Below, one piece after another: positions 47,806-59,320 of a stretch of DNA of 64,000 bases. The notes beneath the pieces were generated by a model. That model had not been told where the DNA came from. It searched no databases and saw only the letters and a program-made list of their open reading frames with translations. Origin of the DNA: Onchidella celtica (Eukaryota; Mollusca; Gastropoda; Systellommatophora; Onchidiidae); assembly GCA_963931925.1 (NCBI GenBank), contig OZ007569.1:12918663-12982662 (forward strand), in the 5' to 3' direction. The position numbers and the translations under genes were made by a program. How positions within the stretch are numbered: position 1 is the stretch's first letter; each line of letters opens with the position of its first letter.

Positions 47806-48342
47806 GTTGTTCAGTGTCTCACATATCACATTATGCAGTTTATTCAATGTATGTGAGAAACTGTCACATTATGTGACCTTTTAATAGGTACCACAAGAGA
47901 TGCCGCGCGTCGGGAAGAAAATGTCTCACTGCAGCGCAGTGGTTTCTCCAGTCGTGATTTGGAGCGTGCGGTTTTTCGAGTTGCGCTTACTAAAATTGCG
48001 ATACTTCGGCCCACAGATTACGTATCATATTAAAAGTAGCATCATTGTAAAGGGGAGAGATTGCCCATTATACCAGTACCACTTTCGATTCTCTTCAACG
48101 AAGGAGGTCTGAAAATCTCGTGTACATTTTTCAATCACGTCAAAATGAACAATTTTTGGCACAAATTATTGTCAAAGTGCAATATTCTTTTTAAGTGGGA
48201 TGTGATCTCTATTTCTGTGAAGTTTTAAGTGTCAGTGTTCCTCTTGGGCCGAGGTATTTCACATTTTCGGAGACCCATTCACTGACAAAGAGATCGAGTG
48301 AAAACCGTGAGGCGAGCCGGCTCAGGCCAGTCGGATTTGATT

Positions 48343-49338
48343 ATGGAACACCACCCTCCGGATGGAGAAAGTACCAGTGTCGACTCAAAATTAGCAGAAA
48401 CTGCAAATGACTTTGCTCTTTCAAATCATTTACGTAAGTTCTTTCATTTTTTCAAGTTAAATAATACTGATTATGTATAGAAATACCATTTTATTGCTAG
48501 GAATGACCTTATCGGGTGGTGTGGATCTAACGATGGAACAGCCAGATATAACACACGGAATTTTGACCGAAATTCCTTTCATTTAATTTTATTTTGTTAT
48601 TCAATAGCCTATATTCACTTATTTTTGGATAAAAATGTTAATGCTGGATCAGAATGGTGTTGATTTAATTTGTTTTATGAATTATTTCTTTTGTTTTGAA
48701 CAAGAATAGTCGCTCAAGTATTGACCCATTTCCACGGACAGTGACTTTGTCTAGATCTAGATAGAGATTATACTAAGAAGATAGTAGCGGCTTATTATCC
48801 ACGGGAGAGAGAGTGTGAGACTAGTGATAGAGGATTATAATGGTGGGGAGCCCCCTACAAGAACTTTCGATTCATGATGGACGTGAATTGAAGTTTGATT
48901 TATATTATAATGAATTATTGTATTAAGATAAATAATTTTTAAAAAAAACAACAGATAGATCTAGTGCAGCAGCCCCCCCCCCCCCCCCCCCCCCACTTTT
49001 CCATGTTGAGAGAGGAAACGGTGGTAGTGTCCAAAAGCTTAGCGTGTATGTGTATAACATGTATTAATAATACCCCCCCCCCCCTCCATTTCTTGCAAAC
49101 TTTTAGTTAGCAATAAAGTCACTGATTCATTTTTGTTGCCTACTTTTAATCATAATCTTTTTGGTCATATTGTTCATGCTTCAGTGATGTGTCACTCAAC
49201 ATGCATCTGTAAGCGCAAGGCATTTTGGCAAGTCAATTTTTTTTATTTAATGTAATTTATATATTTTGAATTTGCAATACAGGTGATGACATCTACGATG
49301 GAGTCCATAAGCACTACTTTGGTCGAAAACCAGGAAGA
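48343..49338 (+). CDS. Candidate two-exon small protein (about 50 aa), unrecognised
   Basis: ATG at 48343 opens MEHHPPDGESTSVDSKLAET then ANDFALSNHL, up to a good donor (ATTTAC|GTAAGT, exon end 48433). An acceptor (TTGCAATACAG) before 49283 continues in phase with DDIYDGVHKHYFGRKPGR and a stop at 49336-49338. The GC/CpG-rich stretch 47890-48340 just upstream could be its promoter and 5' UTR. A poly(A) signal AATAAA is at 49612. I do not recognise a family. It could equally be a non-coding transcript with a chance frame. Confidence 0.35.
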
Positions 49339-49611
49339 TAGCACAGGAGATTAAAAAATCTGACAGCAAGAAAGAAGTTTTTGACTGGGTGCTAGAGCAT
49401 AGGGGCTAATGCTCCAGCAAAGAACAAGTGGATCAGTTACCGAAAAAGACAGATAGGTTGAAACATCTGAAATATCAGAGAAAAGCAAGAAAACTGATGT
49501 ATGGAGAAGCAATTAACTGCACTGGCAATGTAAATGTTTTGTAATTGTATCAAAGGCTTCAGAAACATTTGGGCCATGACACTGCAGCTTCAACTTCAGG
49601 TCTACCAACTA

Positions 49612-49617
49612 AATAAA
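49612..49617 (+). promoter_or_regulatory. Candidate polyadenylation signal
   Basis: AATAAA in ACTAAATAAACATTTC, in a region that looks like a terminal transcribed exon starting at about 49283. Confidence 0.35.
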
Positions 49618-49806
49618 CATTTCTTTCCACTCATAAAGGTTTTTCTTTAAATGAACCCAACTTTGCAATATGGCGTAATTTTTTTACAAGAACTGGAATG
49701 GAGAAATTGTATTTTGTGAGGAAACTATTGTTCCTACATGAAATTTAACACCATTTTTGAAATCAGCACACCAAATTACCTTTAAAGCACAGTTTTTTTC
49801 CTTATA

Positions 49807-50750
49807 CAGTAGTCTCCGCCTAAGAACCCGGTCAACAGGAGATAGAAAAAGCGGGTTCTTAGGCGGATGCCAAGGGATACAACCCATATTTGACCACCCG
49901 TGTCCATGGGTTATCCCCCTTGATTGCTCGGACCTGGGTCGTTACCTAAGGATAAAAAATTATGCTTTAGTTTTTTTTTTATTGGTTTTTTATATATTTT
50001 TTGTTTTTTTTAATGTTTTTTTTTTTTATATTGGTACAGGTGGGAACCACTGGCTTCAGGCTAAGCCCCCCACCAAAAGGTATTATCCCTCCCTGACCAT
50101 GTTTTGGATTAATTTTGTTGTACATGTACTTGTAGGAGTGTTTCTAATGTAAACATAAAGATGAATGGACCATTATTGTGATAGAAAGTATTGGTCAATT
50201 GTTTTCTGCTTTTTATTCTTATGCACTGTTACATGAATCTGTGCTGTCTAACGAATGGAATGATTCAGACTGAACAATCAAGCTGTGAATCGCAGATCAA
50301 TGCCAAGTTTAGACAACACGAGGCACAGTGATATTTACCCTGTGTAATACATAACCACAATCAGCCCTAAGTTATGTGTGCCGTGCAAACTAAGCGCATG
50401 GTCAATTACGCATAAAATTCTGCCAGACAACACCAGGTAATGTTGTTAGGTAATGACTATGCTAATTTAGTCTAGGCGTGGCCTGCCTGCACACGAAAGA
50501 CGTAACCGGGCTCCATCCTTTGTCCGGTTTCCCTCCACCCGTTCTCTGGCTTTGTTCTATCCCGTCTAGGCCTCATTGAATAAGATTTTGCGTTTAATAT
50601 GGAAATTTTACGTAAAAGTGTGCTCGTCTCTCGGACAAAGGCCGGGTTCTTAAGCGGATTTTTCGTTTCAGAGCGGGTTCTTACGCATGTAAATTACAGT
50701 GAAAAAATTCGATTTCGCGGCAACAGCGGGTTCTTAGGCGGAGACTACTG
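49807..50750. mobile_element. Non-autonomous Tc1/mariner/pogo-like element, 944 bases
   Basis: Perfect 24-base terminal inverted repeats: CAGTAGTCTCCGCCTAAGAA (first 20) at the left and its complement ending GGCGGAGACTACTG at the right. The dinucleotide TA flanks both ends (49805-49806, 50751-50752), the target duplication of Tc1/mariner/pogo elements, and CAGT-starting ends fit pogo/Tigger. The GCGGGTTCTTAGGCGGAT motif of the ends is repeated inside each terminus (49850-49868; about 50640-50660 and 50680-50694), likely transposase-binding repeats. There is no transposase reading frame. The left half has long T-runs. Confidence 0.85.
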
Positions 50751-53352
50751 TATTCTTAATATTTTAAATTTAATTTTTAAAAATGTTTTTGTATATGTAA
50801 AAACCAGGGTTTTTCTTCCATGTTGCGAAATCGCGCGATCTCCATAGTTCAGTCGTTTCTATGTTCTTAGATAAGTAAACTAGATGGCTGGAAAAAATTG
50901 AGCACATACAATGTGTTGTTTTGTTTAGATGTGCAAGTTTCTGTGACTCTCTTTCTATTAGTGGGTAACTTATCGTGTTCCAAAAATGGCTTTGAGGCTT
51001 TTTACGACAAACATTTTAGATGAAATGTACTATTTTACCGATGTTTGATGTTGCATTTTATGAACATGTGAAATGTAACAGCTTCAAATCTTTGTGTGAG
51101 GAATCCCAGTAACTTATAGTCTCTGAATATGTCAATGTTTACAATTTCACGTGAACATTTTTTTTTTTACAATGATGTAAAATCGCATTGTTGTCATTTT
51201 TCAAACAACGTCAATAAAAAGTCTAAGTCCCCGAAAATTGATTTTCTCATAGCTTTCTTATTTATGAATGGATTTACAAAATTTAAAAAGCAGAATGAAT
51301 GGTGTGACCTGTTCTTTCATTATGTAGAAAAATCAACCAATTCCAAGGGGAATGAAATTTTCTCTTGTGGTACCTACTTTTAAGAACAGCACGGTCTCAT
51401 TGTAGGTCTGTATGCTGTCAGACAAATTTAATCACCTTTTTTGTGGAAAAATATTGTCAGCCCTTAGCAGCACATAGAATGTGCCTCGGGAAGTAATTAA
51501 GTAACCAGTTTCAACAATAGGCCTACAATTTTTAAAGTAAGATAATTTGAAGAAAAAATTTTTTGAGAGTTAATTCCAGAATTTCTAACTTCTCATCCTC
51601 ATATTTCAAGAGGATAAAAGTGTGGCTGATATCCCATTGAAATATTGCATCACTTAGTAGGCACTACTGTATCTGAACTGGCATTAGCAAGTTCACTTTC
51701 AGTGCAAGACAATTACAAAATGAATCATGAACAAATGGAATAGAGGTCTATGGAAATCAGCTCTAGAGAAATTAACCCTCTTCTACCAGCAGGCAAAATA
51801 GAAATTTTAAGGAACACAATGATTGTGGAGTAGTTGGAGATGGCTACTGCAATTGCAAGGGGCAATTCCCCCAGGAGACATGTAGAAACAGAGTGGATTT
51901 CACCCAGAAAAGCAAAAGATAAATAAAAACATTATAAAAATGAAAAAGCTAAAATGACATCCAATGGTGTGTAGTTTCTTTATTTCCTCTGATGAACAGA
52001 CATCATTGTTTTGCGACTGATGCAAAGTGGTAAACCTGTAAATGAAACTAATACCGCTATCACAGTTACTTAAAATCTCCATCCTATTTGCTGGGAAAGT
52101 TTGTTGTTGTTTTTTTTTCTATTTCCTCACTATCACAGACAAAATTGTAACATTCAGATGAAAGATTGTTGCATTAAATCTGCAACATGATAAACTATTA
52201 TACAGTGTACATATCAGCAAGAGTAATTTCTTGTCCGTTTACATTTGTTTGCTCTTTACATTGGAGAGCTTGGCTCACAGTACTGCGGTTTCTAATTACT
52301 TTAATTACGTACCTTATTATTTATCAGTCATGAAATGTCATGCATTACATCCACATGCCAAGCTTTCATATTATTCAGAATAATCAATCTTCACTTCACC
52401 AATATGAAGAAGAATTACATAGTTCCCGTTGATTTACTTTTTCATTATTTTATCCAAAATTGTGGTTTTAAAAAGTTTTCTAATTCTGAAGAATAAATCG
52501 GATGACAGCTACCCAATCACCATCAAGATCCCAAAAACAAAGCCATGAAAGTAGAAGTTGGTCGGTCACTCCAAAAAAAAATTTTAAAAAATCAGTTACT
52601 CTTCAGCAGATGGCCAGATATCATCATTTTGACACTCTCGTGAAGTTTTCATCATATCTGGAAAGAAAAGGCCAGGAAAAGATTTGAAGGCATTTATATT
52701 CCATCACAAACAACTGATTGTTTAATGTCAGTGTTAAATTTGTTAGAAACCACCATTATTTCTGACATTTGCTTTGCTCAATATTTTCTTTCTGCTTTTG
52801 GAAAATGTGAAGGAATGATGTTTTTGCCATCAAGATTCAAAGGAGACAAATCTGTAGCTGTTACCTTTCACATTTTCTTCAAGATCATAAAAATGTGTAT
52901 TGATTTGAATGCAGTTGCCAGCCACCAAGACGTTTATGTTGTCTGGCAAAAACTTTTTCTGGAGTTTCGGCAAATGATTTCAAAATTATTTAGCTAATGG
53001 CCCACATATACATGTATAAAAAGAAAAAAAAATATATGTAAGAAATTTATAGACGAGGAATCCAACTTTTTCAATCAGGCTAATCAGTGGCACAAGTGAT
53101 GATCAATCAATGTCCACCTGGTTAAGTGGTTTATGCATTGCAGCCATTGTTGCATATGTACGTTTATTTTCCCACTAGAGATCTTCAGTAACTAGAACTG
53201 GTGAGCACCACACAATTTACTTCCCCCACTAAAATTACAGTCAAACTTGGCCCATCGCTAAAATGACAGACATAATACATGTACAATCCTTTTACAACAG
53301 TTGCAAATACGGATACCGGCCTCATTCTCTCAAAAGAGAAGGATTCAAAGAC
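50751..53352. other. Intergenic DNA between MBIP region and SPDYA, mostly without features
   Basis: Apart from the frame-disrupted ORF at 52502-52997, no exon, RNA gene or element was recognised. A possible poly(A) signal for SPDYA (AATAAA on the - strand) is at 53168-53163. Confidence 0.45.
52502..52997 (+). pseudogene. Frame-disrupted unrecognised coding sequence
   Basis: Two overlapping frames read as one protein if a single-base shift occurs near 52665-52685. The first gives KKSVTLQQMARYHHFDTLVK then FSSYLERK. The second continues RKRFEGIYIPSQTTDCLMSV, LLETTIISDICFAQYFLSAF, VTFHIFFKIIKMCIDLNAVA and DVYVVWQKLFLEFRQMISKL. The composition is protein-like with helical amphipathic spacing, and it runs to a stop at 52995-52997. 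I do not recognise the family. It could be a processed pseudogene, an exon set misread through a sequencing error, or chance. Confidence 0.3.
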
Positions 53353-53610
53353 TTAGGAACTTGAATTCTGCCTACCAATAATTTCAGGAGACGAATCCCG
53401 AGAGGAGATGAACCACGATGTGCTGGCTGGACTGGCCGAATCATATTGGCTGTCTGAAGCATCACAGTCGGGACAGTAACGAGGACTGGCATGGGGACCA
53501 CGTGGGAATCCATCATCACCAGGGTGCTTCATGTAGCCGCGTAATGCACCACCGTGATGAGCTGGTCTTTCACGTTTCCAAAGATGATTGTCCGGTTCTA
53601 TTGCCATAAT
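53353..53610 (-). CDS. SPDYA: SPDYA exon 5: C-terminal tail
   Basis: Starts [20 protein letters not shown] after the acceptor TTTCACTTCAG and runs 85 codons to TAA (53355-53353). The CPDC pair and LPRGP-type motif (FPRGPHASP) match vertebrate Speedy. The last 40 residues are Ser-rich. Confidence 0.93.
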   Translation of the reverse strand: MMAIEPDNHLWKRERPAHHGGALRGYMKHPGDDGFPRGPHASPRYCPDCDASDSQYDSASPASTSWFISSRDSSPEIIGRQNSSS

Positions 53611-56600
53611 CTGAAGTGAAAAACTCTCTAATTTAATATCTGAGACAAATACTTCCCCACAGGAAAGTAATTCCCCCATGTGCATAAAATATTTTTGTCC
53701 TCATGTTAAAAATGTCTTGAGTTCAAATACTTTGTGTCCTGCTAACTTTCACTGTAGTGCAATGTTTGCTATATAATAAACTGTTCAATTTTCAATTCTT
53801 TTGCCTCCAATTTTATTTACTTACAGTATGTATCCAAATCGACTGTCAGTTTTCCTTTCACTTTCAGTATTAGTTTGCTTGTCAGCTTTTTGGTCCTTTT
53901 CAATTCTCCAAATTATGAGGCACAACTGCTGTTTATTTTTATTTTTGTTTAGCCTCTCAGGCTGGTCATAGCATGCAGTTTACATTTACCTCATCACAGC
54001 AACGTCTACTTATGATGGCCTTGTAGTCAATCTTTCTCAGCAAAGCATCTCGCATTTTGAGAAAACCAGGATATTTATTTTTCCATTTTTCACCAAGTAT
54101 CCAAGGAAAAATTTCATATTTGATCTCCTCTTCATCCTCTTCGACATCGTTGGCCAAGTACCTGCGCCAGATGAACGTAACTGTTATCTGACATGCAAAT
54201 ATGGGCGTGAAGCAATTTAGTAACATTCTGCGAGCAATGGGCAATTACATTTTATTATTTATGGTTTTGTGGCACAGCAAATTCGCAGTGTGCTTTTTAA
54301 AGTAATTAAAGTTAAAGTTTAATTTTTTAGAGAAGTACACTAATTTTACATTTTGGTACACAGCTTTGACTAGTGATGGCCATGTAGTATCTCACAATGC
54401 CATGCACCAACAAAGTATTTGATAGTTAGATCTTGAAGTGTACTTTACTAACCAAGCAAAGCTGCACTCAAAATATCATAATACATGTATCTCTCATAAC
54501 CAATGAGAAGAGTAGCTTTTTTTCCCACTGTTATGACAGTTATGATACAATATCAATGATTACTGAAAAAAAAACAACGAAAAATGCAGGGACTTGCATC
54601 ACAATGGGGAAGGAGGCGACTTTGCAAGGCAAACTTCACAAACATTAATTTTGTGCTGAGTTTAGTAAATTATACTTGCAATCTCAGAAAACAATGTACC
54701 TCAGACATGTGTGCAAGAGAGAATTCCCTCATTGTCTTACACTTGGACTTCTACAGTAAAGGTATAGCTTTGCATGTCAGTTTTGGAGTGTCTCTCTCTC
54801 TCTCATTCACACACACACACATGTGCGCACACACTCACACATAGAAAACTAAACTTCTGCATTTGGAGATAAAAAATTAAAAGCTGAGAGAAAGCAGGGA
54901 CAGCAAATACAGAAGTTATTAGATGGAGCTTAGGTTTCTCAACAAAAGAAAACAAGTGATTCCAAGTTTACTGCATGTAATATAATGTGACCATACATTC
55001 ACTAGTCATTGTACCCATACCCCATTCATATATGCACTTGGTCATACACCATTTTTATTTACTCTTCGCCCTTCCTTTATTGATCTTTTCATGTGCACAT
55101 GTATGTGACAAAGCCAAGAGTGTGCCAATACATGTGGTACATGTACTATAACTCCAGTTTCAAAACATAAGACGATGGTGAAATTGACATTATGATGCAC
55201 AATATAAACTCTACATGTAAGGGCAGAATGGACATGCCATTGGGATCTAAATGTTTCAGTCTGTTTACAAAGGTAATCTCAGCTGAAATGAATTATATTA
55301 AAACTTACTGTATAAAGTCAAAGAGCGCATGTACATCTATTTTGTCCTGCCTCAAAACAGTGACTAGGTGGCTGGAAACCTCCATTTATGACTTTTGACC
55401 AGCTTTGAGTTACAGAATTTTCTGTTTTCTATCCTTATTATAAAATTAAAATGGTACAGGTTATCGTTAAGCCTACCTAACATTTTAACAACAGTGTGTC
55501 TTCTCTCTTTTTTTTTTTTTTTTTCAACAATTTCCTCAAAGCATATAATTTATAAAGTTTTGCATACATGTATTTGATCTCTTATCTGCACTTACAATGC
55601 AATGAAGAAATTTGTTCTGGAATATTCTCGAACAGAAAGATCTGCCCTCTTGAAGTATGCAAATACCATAGCCAAAAGATACTGGAAAGGAAAATTTAAT
55701 GTGAATTGAACATGATATCAAAAGAGAAACACTATGCACAGATTTTTTTATTCCCCTTGACCTTCTGCATCTTCCGGGGGACTGACAAACCTCTTTCAAA
55801 GTACCTGTACCAAATTAATCTGTATTTAAACTCTCAATCTCAATGCAGTTACTCTCTTTTAGTGATACTTCGGCATCTTCTTTCAAAATATGACATCTTC
55901 CCAGAGACATGAGTGATAATTTCAGTACTCCATGCAGAATTTCAAATTCACCCAACACATAAAAGAAATTTATAAAATTAAAATATTAACAACTTAAAGC
56001 TCAGATAAATTTTTTTCTCTTATCTGCCACCAAGAAATGAGCATTCACTCAAATAGTGAAGATCAGTACACACATGGTTAATTCCCATTCAGGCATTATA
56101 CTAAAATTTAGTAAAATTAAATCTTTTGCATAGAAATTGGATGGTGTTTATCATCCGTCTGGCTAGGAAAACCCTTTCACTTCCACTGGAAATGAAGGCT
56201 AATTTAATACACTTACATAACTTCCAGTCATGAAATCTGTGCATGTAAATAAATCTGCCAGAGTGGGAAAAGATGGAAACAGGAAGATGCAGTGAAGTTG
56301 ACCGCCTAAGTAAAAACTCAAATTCCTAGATTATAATTTAATGCGCACATCATAGCTATGGCATTGGCAGATGAGGTCACCATTCAAATTGTTTCAGCCA
56401 GATGAAATTCAAAATACTCTATCCACTTCTCACACATTTGTCCTCCTGTAGCCTCTGGTCACATTAAAATCAAGCAGACCCACCATCTACATATATGAAC
56501 TTTGTTATCTAACTTGAAAAAGAACAAAATCGTTAATTACAAACCTTGTCAGCTATCCTCTTGCAACTGTCAGACATGAGAAACTGTTGAATTACAATAT

Positions 56601-57378
56601 CATCTGGAAACAGATTCAAGGTTCTTACTTGCCTCACATTTTGCAACTGACTGCATACACAGTATCAAAACTATCATATTACACATATTTATAGTTTTAT
56701 TTCATGTTCCAGAGTATGATGAAGGGGGTATGGGGATGTCTCTACTCAATGAAACAATATAATTGAGCTATCATTTTTATATCAATGTACAGGGTTTGAC
56801 TATGAATTTCAATATTTCACATAATTATAATATGGCTATGGATGTGTGTGGGAATTCCGGAATTAAGACTTTAACCAAAAATGGATACTGACAACAAACA
56901 AAAAATGCTCCTGTTGGGAATTCTGTTGTGTGCTGCATAAATGCGATAGTACATACGTATAAATTATTGCATCACCTGTGAGTTCAAAAAATTCGTTCAT
57001 TTCTCTGGTCTTGACAATGAAACGAGCACTGTCCATAGATCTGGTCTTTTTAGGTAATCTGTCTGTAATGTTGGCTGAGAACAGAAAATGCTCCCTTGGC
57101 ACCTGCACAATTTGAGCAGAGATAATTCCTGATGGATGTTTCATCCATGTTGATGCTGATGATCTGAATGGTTGAAATCGGTTTTCCTTCTTTCCTTTGG
57201 TGCTCTTTGCAAAACTTTTTGTTGAACAGCAACTTGCAGGGTCTCCACAAAAATCCCTTTCTGGTACATGCCCATGTGGGTGTGCAACATTCTTATGGTA
57301 ATATATATTTCCTCTCAATGGATGTGATATCTTTTCAGTAAATTTATCCTTTAATCCAAAGTATGAAAGAGATACCAT
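53353..57378 (-). CDS. SPDYA: Speedy/RINGO cell-cycle regulator (SPDYA-like), complete
   Basis: Speedy/RINGO proteins adopt a cyclin-box fold and activate CDK1/CDK2 without T-loop phosphorylation; they act in meiosis, telomere attachment and S phase. Exons on the - strand: 57378-56976, 56603-56545, 55681-55596, 54161-53990, 53610-53353, all with GT/AG borders and matched phases, giving 325 aa (human SPDYA has 313). The Ringo core begins at about residue 118 ([20 protein letters not shown]), then [80 protein letters not shown] and [20 protein letters not shown]. The conserved acidic EEDEEE loop contacts the CDK. The tail [11 protein letters not shown] and [14 protein letters not shown] also matches the family; the C-terminus is Ser-rich. 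The start is the first ATG after an in-frame stop, downstream of a probable non-coding exon (acceptor at about 57472). Confidence 0.93.
53990..54161 (-). CDS. SPDYA: SPDYA exon 4: acidic loop and SRRCCDE
   Basis: Uses the acceptor CTGGCGCAG directly before GTACTTGGCC, completing [14 protein letters not shown]. It ends [15 protein letters not shown]. The frame stays open upstream of the acceptor, but that extension does not match the family. Confidence 0.95.
54770..54842. repeat. CT/CA microsatellite in SPDYA intron
   Basis: (CT)n then (CA)n mixture: GTGTCTCTCTCTCTCTCATT followed by CACACACACACATGTGCGCA. Confidence 0.9.
55596..55681 (-). CDS. SPDYA: SPDYA exon 3
   Basis: Encodes [20 protein letters not shown] then SRTNFFIAL, the central helices of the Ringo box. 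Acceptor CCTTTCCAG, donor GCATT|GTAAGT, ends in phase 2. Confidence 0.94.
56545..56603 (-). CDS. SPDYA: SPDYA exon 2
   Basis: A 59-base exon encoding [20 protein letters not shown], too short to show as a long frame. It is defined by CTGTTTCCAG and AAG|GTTTGT and by exact fit to the Speedy core. Confidence 0.93.
56976..57378 (-). CDS. SPDYA: SPDYA exon 1 (coding): N-terminal region
   Basis: Encodes 134 residues. The first 115 are basic, Ser/Lys-rich and poorly conserved; the end ([17 protein letters not shown]) enters the Ringo core. Donor CACAG|GTGATG. A frame-open TTG upstream was not used because ATG 57378-57376 follows directly and a TAA lies just upstream. Confidence 0.85.
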
Positions 57379-57649
57379 TGCCAATGGGTGTTGCTGAACA
57401 CTTTAGTGACTTCTACCTCACAAATGCTTGTAATGTACACTCAGTTCACACTGATTCCGCTTTAAACCCTACAGGAAAGAAATCATGACATGAGTAAATG
57501 ACAGTTAGACTAGATCTATATAAATCTAGAATCTAGCAAACATCAGTTTGAACATGATTTCTGAAATTAAAAGAAAAATTTCCGGGTACACATGGACCAT
57601 CACTCGCCATGCATTCGAAGATAGGTCTTGGTCTACTCTGGATTTTTCG

Positions 57650-57895
57650 AATTACGGATCTAGATCTAGATTTAGACGAGATCTGGTATAGATCTAGGCC
57701 TAGCCTATCCGAGTAGATCTAGACCTAGAATCTAGATCCTCCTGATCAGTTCGGTGGCGACAATGCATGATGATTGTGTGTATATCTAGACTAGGGAATC
57801 TAGACAGATCTAAATCTAGACTCTTAGCTAGATCTCTAGAGTCTAGATCTATATCTAGATATCTAGATCTAGAGATCTAGTCTAGAGACAGCTAC
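57650..57895. repeat. AGATCTAG-rich palindromic simple repeat
   Basis: Dense, imperfect array of overlapping TCTAGA and AGATCT palindromes (GATCTAGATCTAGA type) in the region just upstream of the SPDYA 5' end. Isolated clusters of the same motif occur near 18363, 38160, 39365, 47190 and 48750. Confidence 0.8.
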
Positions 57896-57899
57896 ATGT

Positions 57900-58700
57900 G
57901 GTTCATTTCTTCCAAGTACACCGTCCAATGTTGAAAGTAGGCACTGGCAATATTAACACTAGGCTAGGCTAGTCTCTATGTCTGCAAACGCTTCCGATAA
58001 TACTTCATTTCCACAACGAGTAAAACATGGTACCTGTTTAAATCTGCCTTACCAATACCAGAATCCTACCCCTTACCTTTGAATATTGCCAGCCGAGAAC
58101 GCTTTGTTGGCCACTGGCCAGTGTTCATCGCAAACGCAGCCAAAACAAATTAGGCTAGCGTAACTTGCTCACGCACCATTAAAATCCAAATTCAACCGAG
58201 CAAGCTTTACCCCCGTTGGTATTACTATTGTTGTTATTGTTTTTATTACTAGCTAAGGTGCCCTGCACTGCTCGGGATAAATCTGTTTATTAAAAGTATT
58301 ATTGTCAGTTCTGGTAATCATAATAGATCTCGGAACTTCAACATTCTTTAAGTTTGTTTGTTGTTGTTGTTCAGATGCAATCTTATTACATGCATTCCCC
58401 CTAGGCATCCAGTCAGCAACCCATTATATTTTTGGTTATCGATTCATAGAAGAATGTCATGTTTTCCCTAAATGTTAATCTTCTCTCGGAAGTATCAACA
58501 TTGCAGATTTATTTGTAGGTTAATTATTCAACACAAGAATCATCGCCGATCGAGGTTTTTGTACAGTAGTTTCGGTGAGAAGAACAGTTTGATGGTCGCG
58601 TGAATTGAAATACACTTATACGCCTCCAGGCCACTGCTCATGCGTTCATGAAGCACATTTACAAAAAGTTACATCTTTATCTCGACCATGTTACTTCTGT
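57900..58700. other. Upstream flank of SPDYA, probable promoter side; no gene seen
   Basis: No reading frame or repeat with support. A modestly GC-rich patch with CpGs at 58080-58210 could hold the SPDYA transcription start. Confidence 0.4.
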
Positions 58701-58749
58701 TGAAGTTAACTTCTTCATTCATTGCTACTGCCAAACTCTCTTCACCAAT

Positions 58750-58925
58750 AGTGGCGTGCAGAGGTTTAGTGATGCCCCATCATGCCCGGGGCCAATTCCT
58801 TGATTTTATACCCCAAGACCCAAGTAGGCTATTGGGTCTAGAAACTCTTTGATTGGGTGCTCCCTGAAATGGATCCCCCGGATCGTCGCTTCATCTATCC
58901 CCCCCCCCCCTTTCTTCACGCCACT
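58750..58925. mobile_element. Short MITE-like element (ends AGTGGCGTG)
   Basis: AGTGGCGTGCAGAGG at the left and the complement of AGTGGCGTGAAGAAA at the right enclose 176 bases containing a poly(C) run. Ends of the (C)AGTGGCGT type are common in hAT-like MITEs. I saw no convincing 8-base duplication. Confidence 0.5.
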
Positions 58926-59320
58926 GTTCACGAACAGTTCCTAACATTGAAACTTTGAAAGGACAACAAAGGATTGGTTTTTTTTTTTTTTTCATTCTGA
59001 GAGTCACAGATTCACTTGAAATAGTGAATTATTACTGAACAACTCTTTTAGAAAGGCCAACCCTATGTAAATAAAAGGCTAGATATATTTGCGCCAATAC
59101 TGCCTAAATAGCACAAAACCCTGGTTCCGGGTTATTTGGGCCGATAGTGCAAGTTTGCAGTTTGCACTGTTCTGGCAAGTTTTTTTGAAAACGCAGAATT
59201 TGTGTCCGTACAGTATTGCCTAAAGGTAGCGTCAATTGCCTCCGCAGTTTCTGGTAGCCGGTAGCGTCAATTACCACCGCATTTTGCGGTGGCCATTGAC
59301 GAAACGCCGATCGCCAATGG

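Noticed and set aside
54162-54244. Extension of SPDYA exon 4 to an upstream Met ([12 protein letters not shown])
   Set aside because: The acceptor CTGGCGCAG at 54162 gives the exact ALYLAND junction; the upstream residues do not resemble Speedy.
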